DNA of 64,000 nt from Psychroserpens algicola (GCF_014526325.1 NZ_JACNMJ010000001.1:1054001-1118000), one strand, 5' to 3'; positions 1 to 9,351 are shown, counted from the first letter of the stretch. A program made the numbers and translations. Notes: generated from the sequence alone by a model not told the origin.

Positions 1-671
1 AAGTACATGCTATCATGGGACCAAATGGTTCTGGAAAAAGTACATTGGCTTCGGTTATTGCAGGAAAAGAAGAGTATGAAGTTACTAAAGGAGAAATTCT
101 TTTAGATAACGAAGATATTGATGAACTCGCTGCAGAAGAACGCGCTCACAAAGGCGTATTTCTATCGTTTCAATATCCTGTTGAAATTCCGGGTGTTAGT
201 GTGACTAACTTCATGAAAACAGCAATCAATGAAACGAGAAAAGCTAAAGGCTTAGAAGATATGCCAGCAAAGGATATGCTGAAGTTGATTCGTGAAAAAT
301 CTGAGCTTTTAGAAATAGACCGAAAGTTTTTATCACGTTCTCTTAATGAAGGGTTTTCTGGTGGAGAAAAGAAGCGTAATGAGATTTTTCAAATGGCCAT
401 GTTAGAACCTAAACTTGCAATCTTAGACGAAACAGATTCTGGACTTGATATTGATGCCTTACGTATTGTTGCCAATGGTGTCAATAAACTTAAGAGTAAG
501 GATAATGCAGTTATTGTCATTACACATTACCAGCGATTATTAGATTATATCGTACCAGACTTTGTTCACGTATTGTACGATGGACGCATAGTGAAATCTG
601 GCACAAAAGAACTGGCTCATGAGTTAGAAGAAAAGGGCTATGATTGGATTAAAGAAGAAGTGAACGCATAA
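1..671 (+). CDS. sufC: SufC, Fe-S assembly ATPase (5' end outside the window)
   Basis: ABC-type ATPase of the SUF system, which with SufB and SufD forms the SufBC2D scaffold that builds Fe-S clusters in the cytoplasm. The Walker A motif GPNGSGKST lies at the very start of the visible sequence. The reading frame is open from base 3 and the residues before the first ATG (VHAI) belong to the usual strand leading into Walker A, so the true start lies upstream. The SufC-type signature [15 protein letters not shown] and the Walker B stretch [16 protein letters not shown], with its SufC-typical ETDSGLD, are intact, as is the H-loop VITHYQR. It ends one base before sufD. sufB is expected just outside the window. 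Identification is secure. Confidence 0.95.
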   Translation, partial: VHAIMGPNGSGKSTLASVIAGKEEYEVTKGEILLDNEDIDELAAEERAHKGVFLSFQYPVEIPGVSVTNFMKTAINETRKAKGLEDMPAKDMLKLIREKSELLEIDRKFLSRSLNEGFSGGEKKRNEIFQMAMLEPKLAILDETDSGLDIDALRIVANGVNKLKSKDNAVIVITHYQRLLDYIVPDFVHVLYDGRIVKSGTKELAHELEEKGYDWIKEEVNA

Positions 672-672
672 C

Positions 673-1986
673 ATGGAATTAAAAGATAAATTAGTATCGT
701 CATTTATGGCATTTGAGAATATGGTAGATATTGATGCTCCTGTTCACGATGTTCGTAGTGAAGCGATAAAGTCATTTGAAGATTTAGGGTTTCCAACTAA
801 GCGTGATGAAGCATGGAAGTATACCTCGTTAAACAGTTTGCTTAAACACGACTACAGCGTGTTTCCAAAGCAAGAAAACAGCTTAGAGTTTAGCGATGTA
901 AAACGATATTTTATCCACGATATAGATTCGTATAAAATTGTTTTTATCGACGGAAAATATGCTTCAAATTTATCTCAGACAACACACGATGGCATAGATG
1001 TTTGCTTAATGTCTTCGGCTTTATCAAAGCCAAAGTACAGACTTATTATTGAAAATTATTTTAATAAGGCGGCAACCAAAGATAGTTTGTCTTCTCTCAA
1101 TACAGCATTTTCTCAGGAAGGTGCCTATATTCATATTCCAAAGAATAAAATTGTTGAGAAACCTATTCAAATCATTCATTTTTCCTCAGGTAAAGAATCA
1201 GCATTATTATTACAACCACGTAACCTGATTGTTGTTGAAGAAAACGCTCATGTTCAAATTATGGAGCGCCATCAGAGCTTAACAGATAATGCCGTGTTAA
1301 CCAATAGTGTTACCGAAATATTCGCCAACAAACGTGCTATTGTAGATTATTACAAACTACAAAACGATAAGCCAACAGCATCCTTGATTGATAATACATT
1401 TATCAAGCAAAAACGTGAGAGTCATGCTTCTGTACATACCTTTTCTTTTGGAGGACAACTCACACGTAACAATCTTAACTTTTATCAAGAAGGCGAACGT
1501 ATTGATTCAACGCTAAAAGGTGTGACGATAATTGGTGATAAACAACATGTCGATCACAATACATTAGTGCATCATATACAGCCTAATTGCGAAAGTCATC
1601 AGGATTATAAAGGTATTTTTTCTGATAGGTCGACAGGTGTTTTCAACGGAAAAGTCGTCGTTGATAAAATTGCTCAAAAAACCAATGCGTTTCAGGCAAA
1701 CAATAATATATTATTAAGTGATAAAGCTTCTATCAATACGAAACCACAATTAGAAATTTTTGCTGATGACGTGAAATGTTCTCATGGTTGTACTATTGGT
1801 CAATTAGATGATAGCGCAATGTTTTATATGCGCTCTCGCGGAATTCCTGAAAAAGAAGCCAAAGCCCTATTAATGTTTGCGTTTAGTAATAATGTATTAG
1901 ATTCAGTTAAAATCCCTGAAATTAAACAACGTATTACAAAAATTATTGCAACAAAACTGGGTGTAGATATAGGATTTGATTTATAA
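673..1986 (+). CDS. sufD: SufD, Fe-S scaffold subunit
   Basis: SufD partners SufB and SufC in the cytoplasmic SufBC2D complex. The protein is 437 residues, normal for the family. The C-terminal beta-helix core is recognisable by QTTDAFQ-like KTNAFQANNNILLS and by the DDVKCSHGCTIGQLD motif, which carries the family's conserved Cys and His residues, followed by MRSRGIPEKEA. It starts one base after sufC ends, and its TAA stop shares one base with the sufS ATG, so the three genes are almost certainly translated from one message. Confidence 0.95.
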   Translation: MELKDKLVSSFMAFENMVDIDAPVHDVRSEAIKSFEDLGFPTKRDEAWKYTSLNSLLKHDYSVFPKQENSLEFSDVKRYFIHDIDSYKIVFIDGKYASNLSQTTHDGIDVCLMSSALSKPKYRLIIENYFNKAATKDSLSSLNTAFSQEGAYIHIPKNKIVEKPIQIIHFSSGKESALLLQPRNLIVVEENAHVQIMERHQSLTDNAVLTNSVTEIFANKRAIVDYYKLQNDKPTASLIDNTFIKQKRESHASVHTFSFGGQLTRNNLNFYQEGERIDSTLKGVTIIGDKQHVDHNTLVHHIQPNCESHQDYKGIFSDRSTGVFNGKVVVDKIAQKTNAFQANNNILLSDKASINTKPQLEIFADDVKCSHGCTIGQLDDSAMFYMRSRGIPEKEAKALLMFAFSNNVLDSVKIPEIKQRITKIIATKLGVDIGFDL

Positions 1987-3224
1987 TGAATACTACTGTA
2001 AAGCATACCGAATTTAACATTGATACCATTAGAGAAGATTTCCCTATCTTAAATCGAAAAGTTAACGGAAAACCTTTAGTGTATTTTGATAATGCTGCAA
2101 CATCGCAAACACCAAAACAGGTCATCGATGTGATTGTAGACTATTATTCAAATTACAATGCTAATATTCACAGAGGTGTTCATACCTTGAGTCAGGAGGC
2201 TACCGATTTGTATGAAGCAGCACGACTTAAAATTCAACAACATTTTAATGCAAAACACAGTTACGAAATCATTCTAACTTCTGGTACAACACACGGAATC
2301 AATTTGATTGCCAATGGGTTTACAAATTTATTAGAAAAAGGCGATGAGGTTTTGGTGTCTGCTTTAGAACATCACAGTAATATTGTGCCTTGGCAAATGC
2401 TTTGCGAACGCTCTGGAGCAACCTTAAAAGTGATTCCAATGAATGAGAAAGGAGAGTTAATCATAAGTGATTATGATGCCCTGCTTTCGAAGCGTACAAA
2501 ACTGGTGTTTGTCAACCATATTTCTAATGCTTTAGGAACAATTAATCCTATTGAAGATATGATTAAAAAAGCACATCAGGTTGGTGCAGCGGTTTTGGTT
2601 GATGGCGCACAATCCTGCCCTCATATTAAACCAGATGTCCAAGCTTTAGATGTTGATTTCTATGTAGCCTCAGCTCATAAAATGTGTGGTCCTACAGGTG
2701 TTGGTCTTCTCTACGGGAAAGAAAAATGGCTTAATAAACTTCCACCTTATCAAGGTGGTGGAGAAATGATTGACCAAGTGACATTTGAGAAAACAACTTA
2801 TGCAGGTTTACCTCATAAATTTGAAGCAGGAACACCAAATATTTGTGGAGGTATTGCTTTTGGAGCTGCAATCGATTATATGAATGCGATTGGTTTTGAT
2901 GCTATTGCTACCTATGAACACGAGTTGCTGGATTATGCTACAGCGCAATTATCGGCTATTGAAGGTTTAAAAATCTACGGAACAGCAGACGAAAAAACAT
3001 CTGTAGTCTCATTTAATATTGAAGGTATTCATCCTTACGACATTGGCGCTATTCTGGATAAATTAGGAATAGCCGTTAGAACAGGACATCACTGTGCACA
3101 ACCGATAATGGATTTCTTTAAGATACCAGGAACAGTTAGAGCGTCCTTTGCGTTTTACAATACGAAAGCCGAAATTGATGCTCTAGTTGAAGGCGTTAAG
3201 AAAGCAAAAATGATGCTGTCATAA
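1986..3224 (+). CDS. sufS: SufS, cysteine desulfurase
   Basis: PLP-dependent group II cysteine desulfurase that removes sulfur from L-cysteine and passes it to SufE for Fe-S assembly. Visible features are the LDGAQS-like cofactor-binding stretch VDGAQSCPH, the PLP lysine in ASAHKMCGPTG (about Lys232) and the catalytic cysteine in RTGHHCAQP (about Cys370). The length of 412 is typical. The start overlaps the sufD stop by one base (TAATG). The substrate and pathway follow from the family and from the neighbouring sufC, sufD and sufE genes. Confidence 0.95.
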   Translation: MNTTVKHTEFNIDTIREDFPILNRKVNGKPLVYFDNAATSQTPKQVIDVIVDYYSNYNANIHRGVHTLSQEATDLYEAARLKIQQHFNAKHSYEIILTSGTTHGINLIANGFTNLLEKGDEVLVSALEHHSNIVPWQMLCERSGATLKVIPMNEKGELIISDYDALLSKRTKLVFVNHISNALGTINPIEDMIKKAHQVGAAVLVDGAQSCPHIKPDVQALDVDFYVASAHKMCGPTGVGLLYGKEKWLNKLPPYQGGGEMIDQVTFEKTTYAGLPHKFEAGTPNICGGIAFGAAIDYMNAIGFDAIATYEHELLDYATAQLSAIEGLKIYGTADEKTSVVSFNIEGIHPYDIGAILDKLGIAVRTGHHCAQPIMDFFKIPGTVRASFAFYNTKAEIDALVEGVKKAKMMLS

Positions 3225-3229
3225 ATTTG
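3222..3229 (+). promoter_or_regulatory. Possible -7 box at the sufS stop codon
   Basis: TAAATTTG matches the Bacteroidota -7 consensus TAnnTTTG and includes the sufS stop codon. If used, transcription would begin about 40 bases before the next gene. No clear -33 TTG was found, and a chance match is possible. Confidence 0.3.
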
Positions 3230-3276
3230 GCTTCTTTTTTGTAATATGATATTCGATAATACGAAACACTACCATT

Positions 3277-3768
3277 ATGAAATTCATTCTATGCTTTATT
3301 TTTATGCTTATTTCAGCTAAAGAATGCGACAGTAAGACTGCACAAAAATCGACAAATACGACTTCTGAAGTCACTGCACTTCAATCAAAAAAGACGTCTC
3401 AAATTGACACGAAGATTACTTACCAGGCTTCAACGAGAGGCTTTTTCTTAAAAATCTGGATTGAAGGAGATTTGATTATGGTATCAAAAGATAATAGCCT
3501 GAAAAGTTTTGAAACGTATCCATTTCCGTCAGAAGAAAAAGAAGCTTTTTTAAACCTTTTAAGTGCTATTGATAAAACTGAGCTTACTGCATTAGAAACA
3601 CCTTCTACAACGTTTCAACATGATGCAGCAGCAATGGCATGGTTAGAAATTTCAGATGAAGAGGGAAGTTATAGAACAAAAGTGTTTGATCATGGTAATC
3701 CGCCAGAGTCTATTCAAGAGATTGTAGAAAAAATACAATCCCTTAAATCTATGGTTGAGAAGCCATAG
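3277..3768 (+). CDS. Unrecognised exported protein within the suf cluster
   Basis: A 163-residue protein with a hydrophobic N terminus (about residues 1-14) and an early cysteine at residue 17, so it is probably exported. The context LISAKEC is a poor lipobox, so lipidation is uncertain. After a Ser/Thr/Lys-rich linker (about 18-45) the rest is a compact domain with alternating beta-type sequence, and the motif HDAAAMAWLEISDEEG is notable. I do not recognise the family. It lies between sufS and sufE in the same direction, which is unexpected because SUF proteins are cytoplasmic. Positional association does not prove a role in Fe-S assembly, and it may simply share the transcript. Confidence 0.7.
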   Translation: MKFILCFIFMLISAKECDSKTAQKSTNTTSEVTALQSKKTSQIDTKITYQASTRGFFLKIWIEGDLIMVSKDNSLKSFETYPFPSEEKEAFLNLLSAIDKTELTALETPSTTFQHDAAAMAWLEISDEEGSYRTKVFDHGNPPESIQEIVEKIQSLKSMVEKP

Positions 3769-3776
3769 AGAAGTCT

Positions 3777-3784
3777 TATCTTTG
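3777..3784 (+). promoter_or_regulatory. -7 promoter box before sufE
   Basis: TATCTTTG is an exact match to TAnnTTTG, 20 bases before the sufE ATG and within the suf cluster. It suggests that sufE and the sufT-like gene can be transcribed separately from sufCDS. No convincing -33 element was seen. Confidence 0.5.
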
Positions 3785-3804
3785 CTTATTGAAAAGTGTT
3801 CAAA

Positions 3805-4245
3805 ATGCAAAACGAATTGAAGATGACAATTGCCGAAATACAAGAAGAAATAATTGATGAATTCTCTATGTTTGAGGATTGGGAAGAGCGTTACCAGTAT
3901 ATGATAGATCTTGGTAAAAGTTTGCCGCTTATTGATGAACAATATAAAAACGAGGCGCATATCATTAAGGGCTGCCAAAGTAAGGTTTGGGTGCACGCCG
4001 AAATGAACAATGATACTGTCGAATTTACAGCAGATAGTGATGCCATTATAACTAAAGGGATTATCGCTATTTTAATTCGAGTGTTTTCTGGGCAACATCC
4101 CAAAGCTATCATTGAAAGTAATACCGATTTTATTGATAAAATTGGACTTAAAGAACATTTATCACCAACACGAGCAAATGGTTTGGGAAGCATGATAAAA
4201 CAAATTAAAATGTATGCCGTGGCATACCAGACACAATTAAACTAG
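3805..4245 (+). CDS. sufE: SufE, cysteine desulfurase activator
   Basis: SufE accepts persulfide sulfur from SufS and delivers it to the scaffold. The sulfur-accepting cysteine is in the motif IIKGCQSKVW, about residue 57 from this start. A GTG at 3796 also opens the frame but would lie almost on the predicted transcription start, so I use the ATG at 3805. A second ATG at 3823 begins with MTIAEIQEE, which looks like a normal family start, and would place the active cysteine at residue 51. The family assignment is firm; the exact start is between these two. It is followed after six bases by the sufT-like gene. Confidence 0.93.
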   Translation: MQNELKMTIAEIQEEIIDEFSMFEDWEERYQYMIDLGKSLPLIDEQYKNEAHIIKGCQSKVWVHAEMNNDTVEFTADSDAIITKGIIAILIRVFSGQHPKAIIESNTDFIDKIGLKEHLSPTRANGLGSMIKQIKMYAVAYQTQLN

Positions 4246-4251
4246 TTAAAG

Positions 4252-4578
4252 ATGAGCGACACAACAATAGATACAAATCTTTTAGGCGAAAAAATAGTAC
4301 GCGTTTTAAAAACCATTTATGATCCGGAAATCCCTGTTGATATCTATGAATTGGGTCTTATTTATGATGTGTTTGTGAATGAAGATTATGACGTAAAAAT
4401 CTTAATGACTTTAACGACACCTAATTGCCCTGTTGCAGAGACATTACCCTTAGAGGTTGAAGAAAAAGTGAAGTCGTTAAATGATGTAAAATCTGCTGAA
4501 GTAGAAATTACCTTTGATCCACCTTGGAGCCAAGATTTAATGAGCGAAGAAGCTAAATTAGAACTTGGGATGCTATAA
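4252..4578 (+). CDS. SufT-like DUF59/MIP18-family Fe-S assembly protein
   Basis: A 108-residue single-domain DUF59 protein. The family hallmarks are TIYDPEIPVDIYELGLIYDV near the N terminus and TLTTPNCPVAETLP with the conserved cysteine. The C terminus DPPWSQDLMSEEAKLELGML is that of the SUF-linked members. In bacteria such proteins help maturation or carriage of Fe-S clusters to target proteins. It is the last suf-type gene here, 6 bases after sufE and 15 bases before an ABC exporter. SufT is the closest named relative, but paaD-like members share the same fold, so I leave the symbol blank. Confidence 0.88.
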   Translation: MSDTTIDTNLLGEKIVRVLKTIYDPEIPVDIYELGLIYDVFVNEDYDVKILMTLTTPNCPVAETLPLEVEEKVKSLNDVKSAEVEITFDPPWSQDLMSEEAKLELGML

Positions 4579-4593
4579 TAATGAAGACATTTA

Positions 4594-6429
4594 ATGCCAA
4601 GACAAACACCTAAATCGCTAAAGGATAATAATAAAACAAGTTTAAAAAGATCTTTTAGTGCTTTAATTTTTATTCCGAGGTTTTTTAAAGAAATTTGGAG
4701 AACCAATAAAAAGAAATTCCTTTTATCTGCTTTTTGTCGACTCATTGGAGCTGTTTTGCCTGTTATTATTTTATGGGTTGGTAAAATTATTATTGACGAG
4801 ATTATTCTTCAGTCTAAAGCCGAAACAGCCGACTTAACGAATCTTTGGACTTATGTAGGTGTAGAGTTTGCACTCATTATACTTTCTGATTTAATAAGCA
4901 GAGCTATCGCATTAACCGATAGTCTATTAGGTGATGCCTATTCTATAAGTTCATCGGTAAGCATCATTAAAAAAACCAATCAAATTAATATCAGTCTGCT
5001 TGAAGATTCTGAGTTTTACGATAAGTTAGAACGTGCCAGAACCCAAACTACTGGTCGGGTAGGTTTGATGTCTAATGCACTAGGGGAAGTACAAAGTTTG
5101 GTTTCTATTGCGACCTTAGTTGCCGGACTTATTTATTTTGAACCTTACCTCATAATTCTTTTGATATTGAGTATTATTCCGTCGTTTATTAACGAAATCT
5201 GGTTTAGTCAGAAGCAATATTCACTAGCACGAGGTTGGACAGCCGAAAGACGTGAACTCGATTACCTACGCTTTATTGGAGCAAACAATCAAACGGCCAA
5301 AGAGATTAAATTATTTGGTTTAACCGACTTCGTTGTAGATCGGTTTAAAAATCTATCTAATGAATATTATGAACTGAATAAAAAACTAGCGATTAAGCGT
5401 TCGGCATTAGGTTTTTTATTCAATGTTCTGGGAACCTTAAGCTATTATGGTGCTTACGTTTTTATCATTTATAGAGTCATTTCTGGAGTGATAACTTTAG
5501 GAGAACTTACATTTCTATCGGGTGCTTTTAATAGGCTCACCAGAAACCTTCAGGACTTCTTTTCTAAATTCACCAGAATTACAGAAAGCGCATTATACCT
5601 AAAAGACTATTTTGAGTTTTTAGATATTTCTATAACACCAGCACATATCGAAGATCAAGTTTTACCAGAAACCATCAGTATGGGTTTTGAGTTTAAAAAT
5701 GTACATTTTTCTTATCCAGATGCTGATGTCGAAATTTTAAAAGGTGTAAGTTTTAAAATCAATGCAGGCGAAAAAATGGCTTTTGTTGGTCAAAATGGTG
5801 CAGGAAAAACCACATTGACAAAACTGCTGTTACGCTTTTATGAACCTACTTCGGGAGAGATCCTTTTAGACGGAATTAATATCAACCGATTTAATAAAGC
5901 AGCGTATCAAGAATTTTTTGGTGTTATTTTTCAAGACTTTTTCAAGTATGAATTCACGGTTAAGGAGAATATTGCTATTGGAAATATTGACGAATTAGAT
6001 AATCAAGAGAAAATTGAAACAGCAGCAGCCTTAAGTTTAGCAGATGAAGTGGTTTCAGAATTAAAACTGGGCTATGACCAGCAACTGGGAAAACGCTTTT
6101 ATAAGGGTCAGGAACTTTCTGGAGGCCAATGGCAAAAAGTCGCCTTAGCACGAGCATATATGAAAGATGCCAAGGTGATGATTTTAGACGAACCTACATC
6201 GGCATTAGACGCCAAAGCCGAGAGCGAAGTATTTGAGCGTTTTATTGGTTTAACAAAAGATAAAACCAGTATTATTATTTCACATCGATTTAGTACAGTA
6301 AGACAGGCGGATAGAATTTTGGTTTTAAAAGATGGAAAAGTTCTTGAATTAGGAACGCATCAACAACTTATGGATAACCAGTCACTATATGCACAATTAT
6401 TTGCTTTACAAGCTGAAGGTTACCAATAA
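4594..6429 (+). CDS. ABC exporter, fused membrane and ATPase domains
   Basis: A 611-residue half-transporter of the MsbA/lipid A and multidrug exporter class. Residues about 35-330 contain the transmembrane domain with roughly six hydrophobic helices. The nucleotide-binding domain begins near 360 and has Walker A GQNGAGKTTL, signature LSGGQWQKVALARA, Walker B VMILDEPTSALDAKAE and the H-loop IIISHRFSTV. All catalytic motifs are intact, so it should function as a homodimer or with another half. Substrate cannot be read from the sequence. It follows the sufT-like gene by 15 bases and may read through from it, though no functional link with Fe-S assembly is implied. Confidence 0.88.
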   Translation: MPRQTPKSLKDNNKTSLKRSFSALIFIPRFFKEIWRTNKKKFLLSAFCRLIGAVLPVIILWVGKIIIDEIILQSKAETADLTNLWTYVGVEFALIILSDLISRAIALTDSLLGDAYSISSSVSIIKKTNQINISLLEDSEFYDKLERARTQTTGRVGLMSNALGEVQSLVSIATLVAGLIYFEPYLIILLILSIIPSFINEIWFSQKQYSLARGWTAERRELDYLRFIGANNQTAKEIKLFGLTDFVVDRFKNLSNEYYELNKKLAIKRSALGFLFNVLGTLSYYGAYVFIIYRVISGVITLGELTFLSGAFNRLTRNLQDFFSKFTRITESALYLKDYFEFLDISITPAHIEDQVLPETISMGFEFKNVHFSYPDADVEILKGVSFKINAGEKMAFVGQNGAGKTTLTKLLLRFYEPTSGEILLDGININRFNKAAYQEFFGVIFQDFFKYEFTVKENIAIGNIDELDNQEKIETAAALSLADEVVSELKLGYDQQLGKRFYKGQELSGGQWQKVALARAYMKDAKVMILDEPTSALDAKAESEVFERFIGLTKDKTSIIISHRFSTVRQADRILVLKDGKVLELGTHQQLMDNQSLYAQLFALQAEGYQ

Positions 6430-6438
6430 ATAAAGTAT

Positions 6439-6446
6439 TAAATTTG
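6439..6446 (+). promoter_or_regulatory. -7 promoter box immediately before the DUF2480 gene
   Basis: TAAATTTG matches TAnnTTTG exactly and ends four bases before the ATG at 6451. Transcription would therefore begin at or next to the start codon, predicting a leaderless mRNA. Confidence 0.5.
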
Positions 6447-6450
6447 TAGT

Positions 6451-6957
6451 ATGGCAGAAGAAATCATTAATAGAGTAGCATTAAGTAAGTTAATGGTGGT
6501 AGATTTAGAAGACTACTATCCAGAAGGCGAGCGTGTTGTTTTTGATATTAAAGACTGGTTGTATGAAGGTTTGGTATTAAGAGAAAAAGAGTTTAGACAA
6601 TCTGTTAAAGATTACGATTGGTCCAAACATCAAAATCAGTTTATTGCCTTAACCTGCTCAACAAATGCTATTATTCCAGCTTGGGCCTATATGCTTCTTA
6701 GCATAGAGTTGCAGGCTTATGCCAAAAAAGTTTGTGTAGGAGATTTGGAGACTTTAGAAACGTCAATTTATCAAGATATCATCAATAATTTAGACGTTCA
6801 ACCTTACTTAAACAAACCGCTTATTATTAAAGGTTGCGCTCATAAACCTGTACCTGCAAATGCATATATTCTCTTATCAGCTAAACTCAAATCAGTAGCT
6901 AAATCGATTATGTATGGAGAGGCCTGTTCTTCGGTGCCACTTTTTAAAAAAAAATAA
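6451..6957 (+). CDS. DUF2480 family protein
   Basis: A 168-residue soluble protein that matches the Bacteroidota DUF2480 family, with characteristic stretches DWSKHQNQFIALTCSTNAIIP and KGCAHKPVPANAYILL. No signal peptide or membrane helix is visible, so it is probably cytoplasmic. Its function is unknown. Conserved cysteine and histidine residues in CSTNA and KGCAHK could bind metal, but that is inference. It sits directly downstream of the suf-ABC block and has its own likely promoter. Confidence 0.85.
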   Translation: MAEEIINRVALSKLMVVDLEDYYPEGERVVFDIKDWLYEGLVLREKEFRQSVKDYDWSKHQNQFIALTCSTNAIIPAWAYMLLSIELQAYAKKVCVGDLETLETSIYQDIINNLDVQPYLNKPLIIKGCAHKPVPANAYILLSAKLKSVAKSIMYGEACSSVPLFKKK

Positions 6958-7034
6958 CACCTTTTTCTTGTGACTTCAAATATTATAATGTGTCTAATTT
7001 TCGGACTTAGATAACTAAACTTTAATTTAAATTA

Positions 7035-7066
7035 TTGGTGTCCAATTAACTAATGAATTATATTTG
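7035..7066 (+). promoter_or_regulatory. Promoter of the DUF3078 gene
   Basis: TTG at 7035-7037 and TATATTTG at 7059-7066, separated by 21 bases, fit the Bacteroidota -33/-7 promoter pattern. The predicted 5' leader is about 35 bases. Confidence 0.6.
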
Positions 7067-7104
7067 CAACTTAATTATAAAGTCGAAACCTTAAAACTAA
7101 AATT

Positions 7105-8043
7105 ATGACTAAAAAATTATTTTTAACAGCTGTTTTAATGCTGTCAATATCTTTAGGTTTTTCTCAAACAAAAGAAGAACTACAAGCTCAAAAAGCAGAA
7201 AAACAAGCCGAAGCTGACGCTGCTCAAGCAGAAGCTAATGCTTTACAAGCTCAAATAGATGCCTTACCAGGTTGGAGAGTTGGTGCTTTTGGTGTTATTG
7301 GAGGAAGTTTATCTAACTTTAACAACTGGTATTCTCAAGGTGTTCCAAATAACTCTTCTGGAAATATCGGATTTACTGTAAACGGTTATGCTAATTTGAT
7401 TGAAGATAAATTCTTCTGGAGAAACTCATTAACAACAAATTTAAGTTGGGTAAAATTAGATAATAAAGATACCGATTTGGACTCTGATAATTTTGAGCCA
7501 ACAACAGATGTATTTAATATTTCATCATTATACGGAAGAAAATTAAGCGAAAAATTAGCGGCTTCTGCATTAATGGAATACAGAACAACAATTTTAGATA
7601 ACTTCAATGACCCAGGTTATTTAGATGTAGGTATTGGTGCAACATGGACTCCAATTGAAAATTTAATTGTCGTTATTCACCCATTAAACTACAACTTTGT
7701 ATTTGCTGATAATGATGCCATTTTTGATTCATCTTTAGGTGCTAAAATTGTAGCAGACTATACACGTCAAATAGGAGCAATTGGATTTAAATCTAACTTC
7801 TCAACATTCCAGAGTTATAAGAGTGGTGATTTGTCAAACTTTACATGGACGAACTCATTCAGTTATACATTATGGAAAAGAATTGGTGTAGGATTTGATT
7901 TTGCATTGAGAAGCAATAAGCAAGAAGCTTTAAATTATGCATTGGCTCAGTTTGATGGTGATCCAGCTGATATCCCTACGTTTGACAATGTAGATAATGA
8001 TTTACAAACTTACTATACATTAGGATTAACATATAAATTCTAA
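7105..8043 (+). CDS. DUF3078 outer-membrane-type beta-barrel protein
   Basis: A 312-residue protein with a clear signal peptide ending at GFSQ (about residue 20). An alanine/glutamate/glutamine-rich coiled-coil segment follows (about 22-52), then a DUF3078 domain rich in alternating aromatic beta strands and ending in the outer-membrane-like LGLTYKF. The stretch NFNNWYSQGVPNNSS is typical of the family. Location is probably the outer membrane; the function of DUF3078 is unknown. The short coiled coil before the barrel could allow trimer formation or cell-wall contact, which is only a guess. The gene stands alone, with its own promoter and terminator. Confidence 0.85.
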   Translation: MTKKLFLTAVLMLSISLGFSQTKEELQAQKAEKQAEADAAQAEANALQAQIDALPGWRVGAFGVIGGSLSNFNNWYSQGVPNNSSGNIGFTVNGYANLIEDKFFWRNSLTTNLSWVKLDNKDTDLDSDNFEPTTDVFNISSLYGRKLSEKLAASALMEYRTTILDNFNDPGYLDVGIGATWTPIENLIVVIHPLNYNFVFADNDAIFDSSLGAKIVADYTRQIGAIGFKSNFSTFQSYKSGDLSNFTWTNSFSYTLWKRIGVGFDFALRSNKQEALNYALAQFDGDPADIPTFDNVDNDLQTYYTLGLTYKF

Positions 8044-8062
8044 CATAGCAGTTATAAATAAT

Positions 8063-8098
8063 AAAAAAACGCATCCTAAATAAAGGATGCGTTTTTTT
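8063..8098. terminator. Bidirectional terminator between DUF3078 and hflX
   Basis: An inverted repeat with core ACGCATCCT/AGGATGCGT and a short AT loop is flanked by an A-run on the left and a T-run on the right. It can terminate the plus-strand DUF3078 gene and the convergent hflX gene. Confidence 0.9.
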
Positions 8099-8119
8099 AT
8101 TGATATAGTTCTATCAGAC

Positions 8120-9334
8120 TTATTCAGTGTCTTCGTTATAATCAGGATACAAAAAATGATTGTAAGGAAAACGTGTTACATGAATCTCTCTAACTTCATC
8201 ATAAACTCGTTTCTTAAAAAGATCAATATTCTTTTTGTTTAATGCTGAAATGAATAATGCATTGTTGCCTACGCGATTCATCCAGGTCTTTTTCCACTCG
8301 TCTAATGAATAATGTGATGAGGTACGTTGAGTCACTAAATCATCGTTGTCAAATGGTTCTGGCTCATAAGCATCAATTTTATTAAATACCATGATTGTTG
8401 GTTTGTCAGAACTGTCGATCTCGCCAAGAATTTTATTTACAGAGTCGATATGCTCCTCAAAATTGGGATGAGAAATATCTACTACATGAAGCAAAAGATC
8501 GGCTTCTCGAACTTCATCAAGCGTGCTTTTAAATGACTCGACTAATTGTGTAGGGAGTTTTCTAATAAATCCAACCGTATCAGTTAATAAAAACGGAAGA
8601 TTTTGAATGACCACTTTTCTAACTGTGGTATCTAAAGTAGCAAACAACTTGTTTTCGGCAAATACATCACTCTTACTAATCACATTCATTAGTGTTGATT
8701 TCCCAACGTTTGTATAACCGACCAAAGCAACTCTAACCATCTTACCTCGATTACCTCGCTGAACAGCCATTTGCTTGTCAATGGTTTTAATCTTAGCTTT
8801 TAATAACGCAATTTTATCTCGTACTATACGTCTATCGGTTTCAATTTCGGTTTCACCAGGACCACGCATTCCAATACCACCTTTTTGTCGTTCAAGGTGA
8901 GTCCACATTCCTTTTAATCGCGGTAATAAATATTCACATTGTGCTAATTCTACTTGTGTACGCGCATAACTTGTGGTAGCTCTTTGAGCAAAAATATCAA
9001 GAATGAGGTTAGTTCTATCTAGGACTTTACAGCCTAATATTTTACTAATATTGCGTTCTTGAGCCGCTGAGAGCTCATCATCAAAAATAGCAGTGCCAAC
9101 ATCATTATCTTCAATAAATTGTTGTACATCCTGCATTTTACCAGAGCCAATAAATGTTTTGGGATTTGGCATATCCATTTTCTGGGTAAAACGCTTCAAA
9201 ACTTCACCACCAGCAGTGTAAGTCAAAAACTCTAGTTCATCTAAATACTCTTTAGATTGCTCCTCATTTTGTTCTTGGGTGATTACACCTATAAGAACGG
9301 TTTTTTCTAAAGCGATATCTTTTTTCTCAATCAT
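8120..9334 (-). CDS. hflX: HflX, ribosome-associated GTPase
   Basis: A 404-residue GTPase of the Obg-HflX group. Residues about 1-190 form the HflX N-terminal domain, with the glycine-rich GERGPGETEIETDRR-like sequence GMRGPGETEIETDRR. The G domain contains G1 GYTNVGKST, the DTVGF G3 motif and NKID as G4. HflX binds the large ribosomal subunit and splits stalled ribosomes after stress; this role comes from studies of the family. Transcription starts from the divergent region shared with the EEP gene. Length and motifs are complete. Confidence 0.95.
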   Translation of the reverse strand: MIEKKDIALEKTVLIGVITQEQNEEQSKEYLDELEFLTYTAGGEVLKRFTQKMDMPNPKTFIGSGKMQDVQQFIEDNDVGTAIFDDELSAAQERNISKILGCKVLDRTNLILDIFAQRATTSYARTQVELAQCEYLLPRLKGMWTHLERQKGGIGMRGPGETEIETDRRIVRDKIALLKAKIKTIDKQMAVQRGNRGKMVRVALVGYTNVGKSTLMNVISKSDVFAENKLFATLDTTVRKVVIQNLPFLLTDTVGFIRKLPTQLVESFKSTLDEVREADLLLHVVDISHPNFEEHIDSVNKILGEIDSSDKPTIMVFNKIDAYEPEPFDNDDLVTQRTSSHYSLDEWKKTWMNRVGNNALFISALNKKNIDLFKKRVYDEVREIHVTRFPYNHFLYPDYNEDTE

Positions 9335-9351
9335 AAATTCAAATAAAAAAA

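Noticed and set aside
1824-2125. Minus-strand ORFs across the sufD-sufS junction
   Set aside because: They overlap two well-supported genes on the other strand and have no recognisable domain.
3796-3804. GTG start for sufE
   Set aside because: It lies almost on the predicted transcription start, and two ATGs follow closely, one giving a family-like N terminus.
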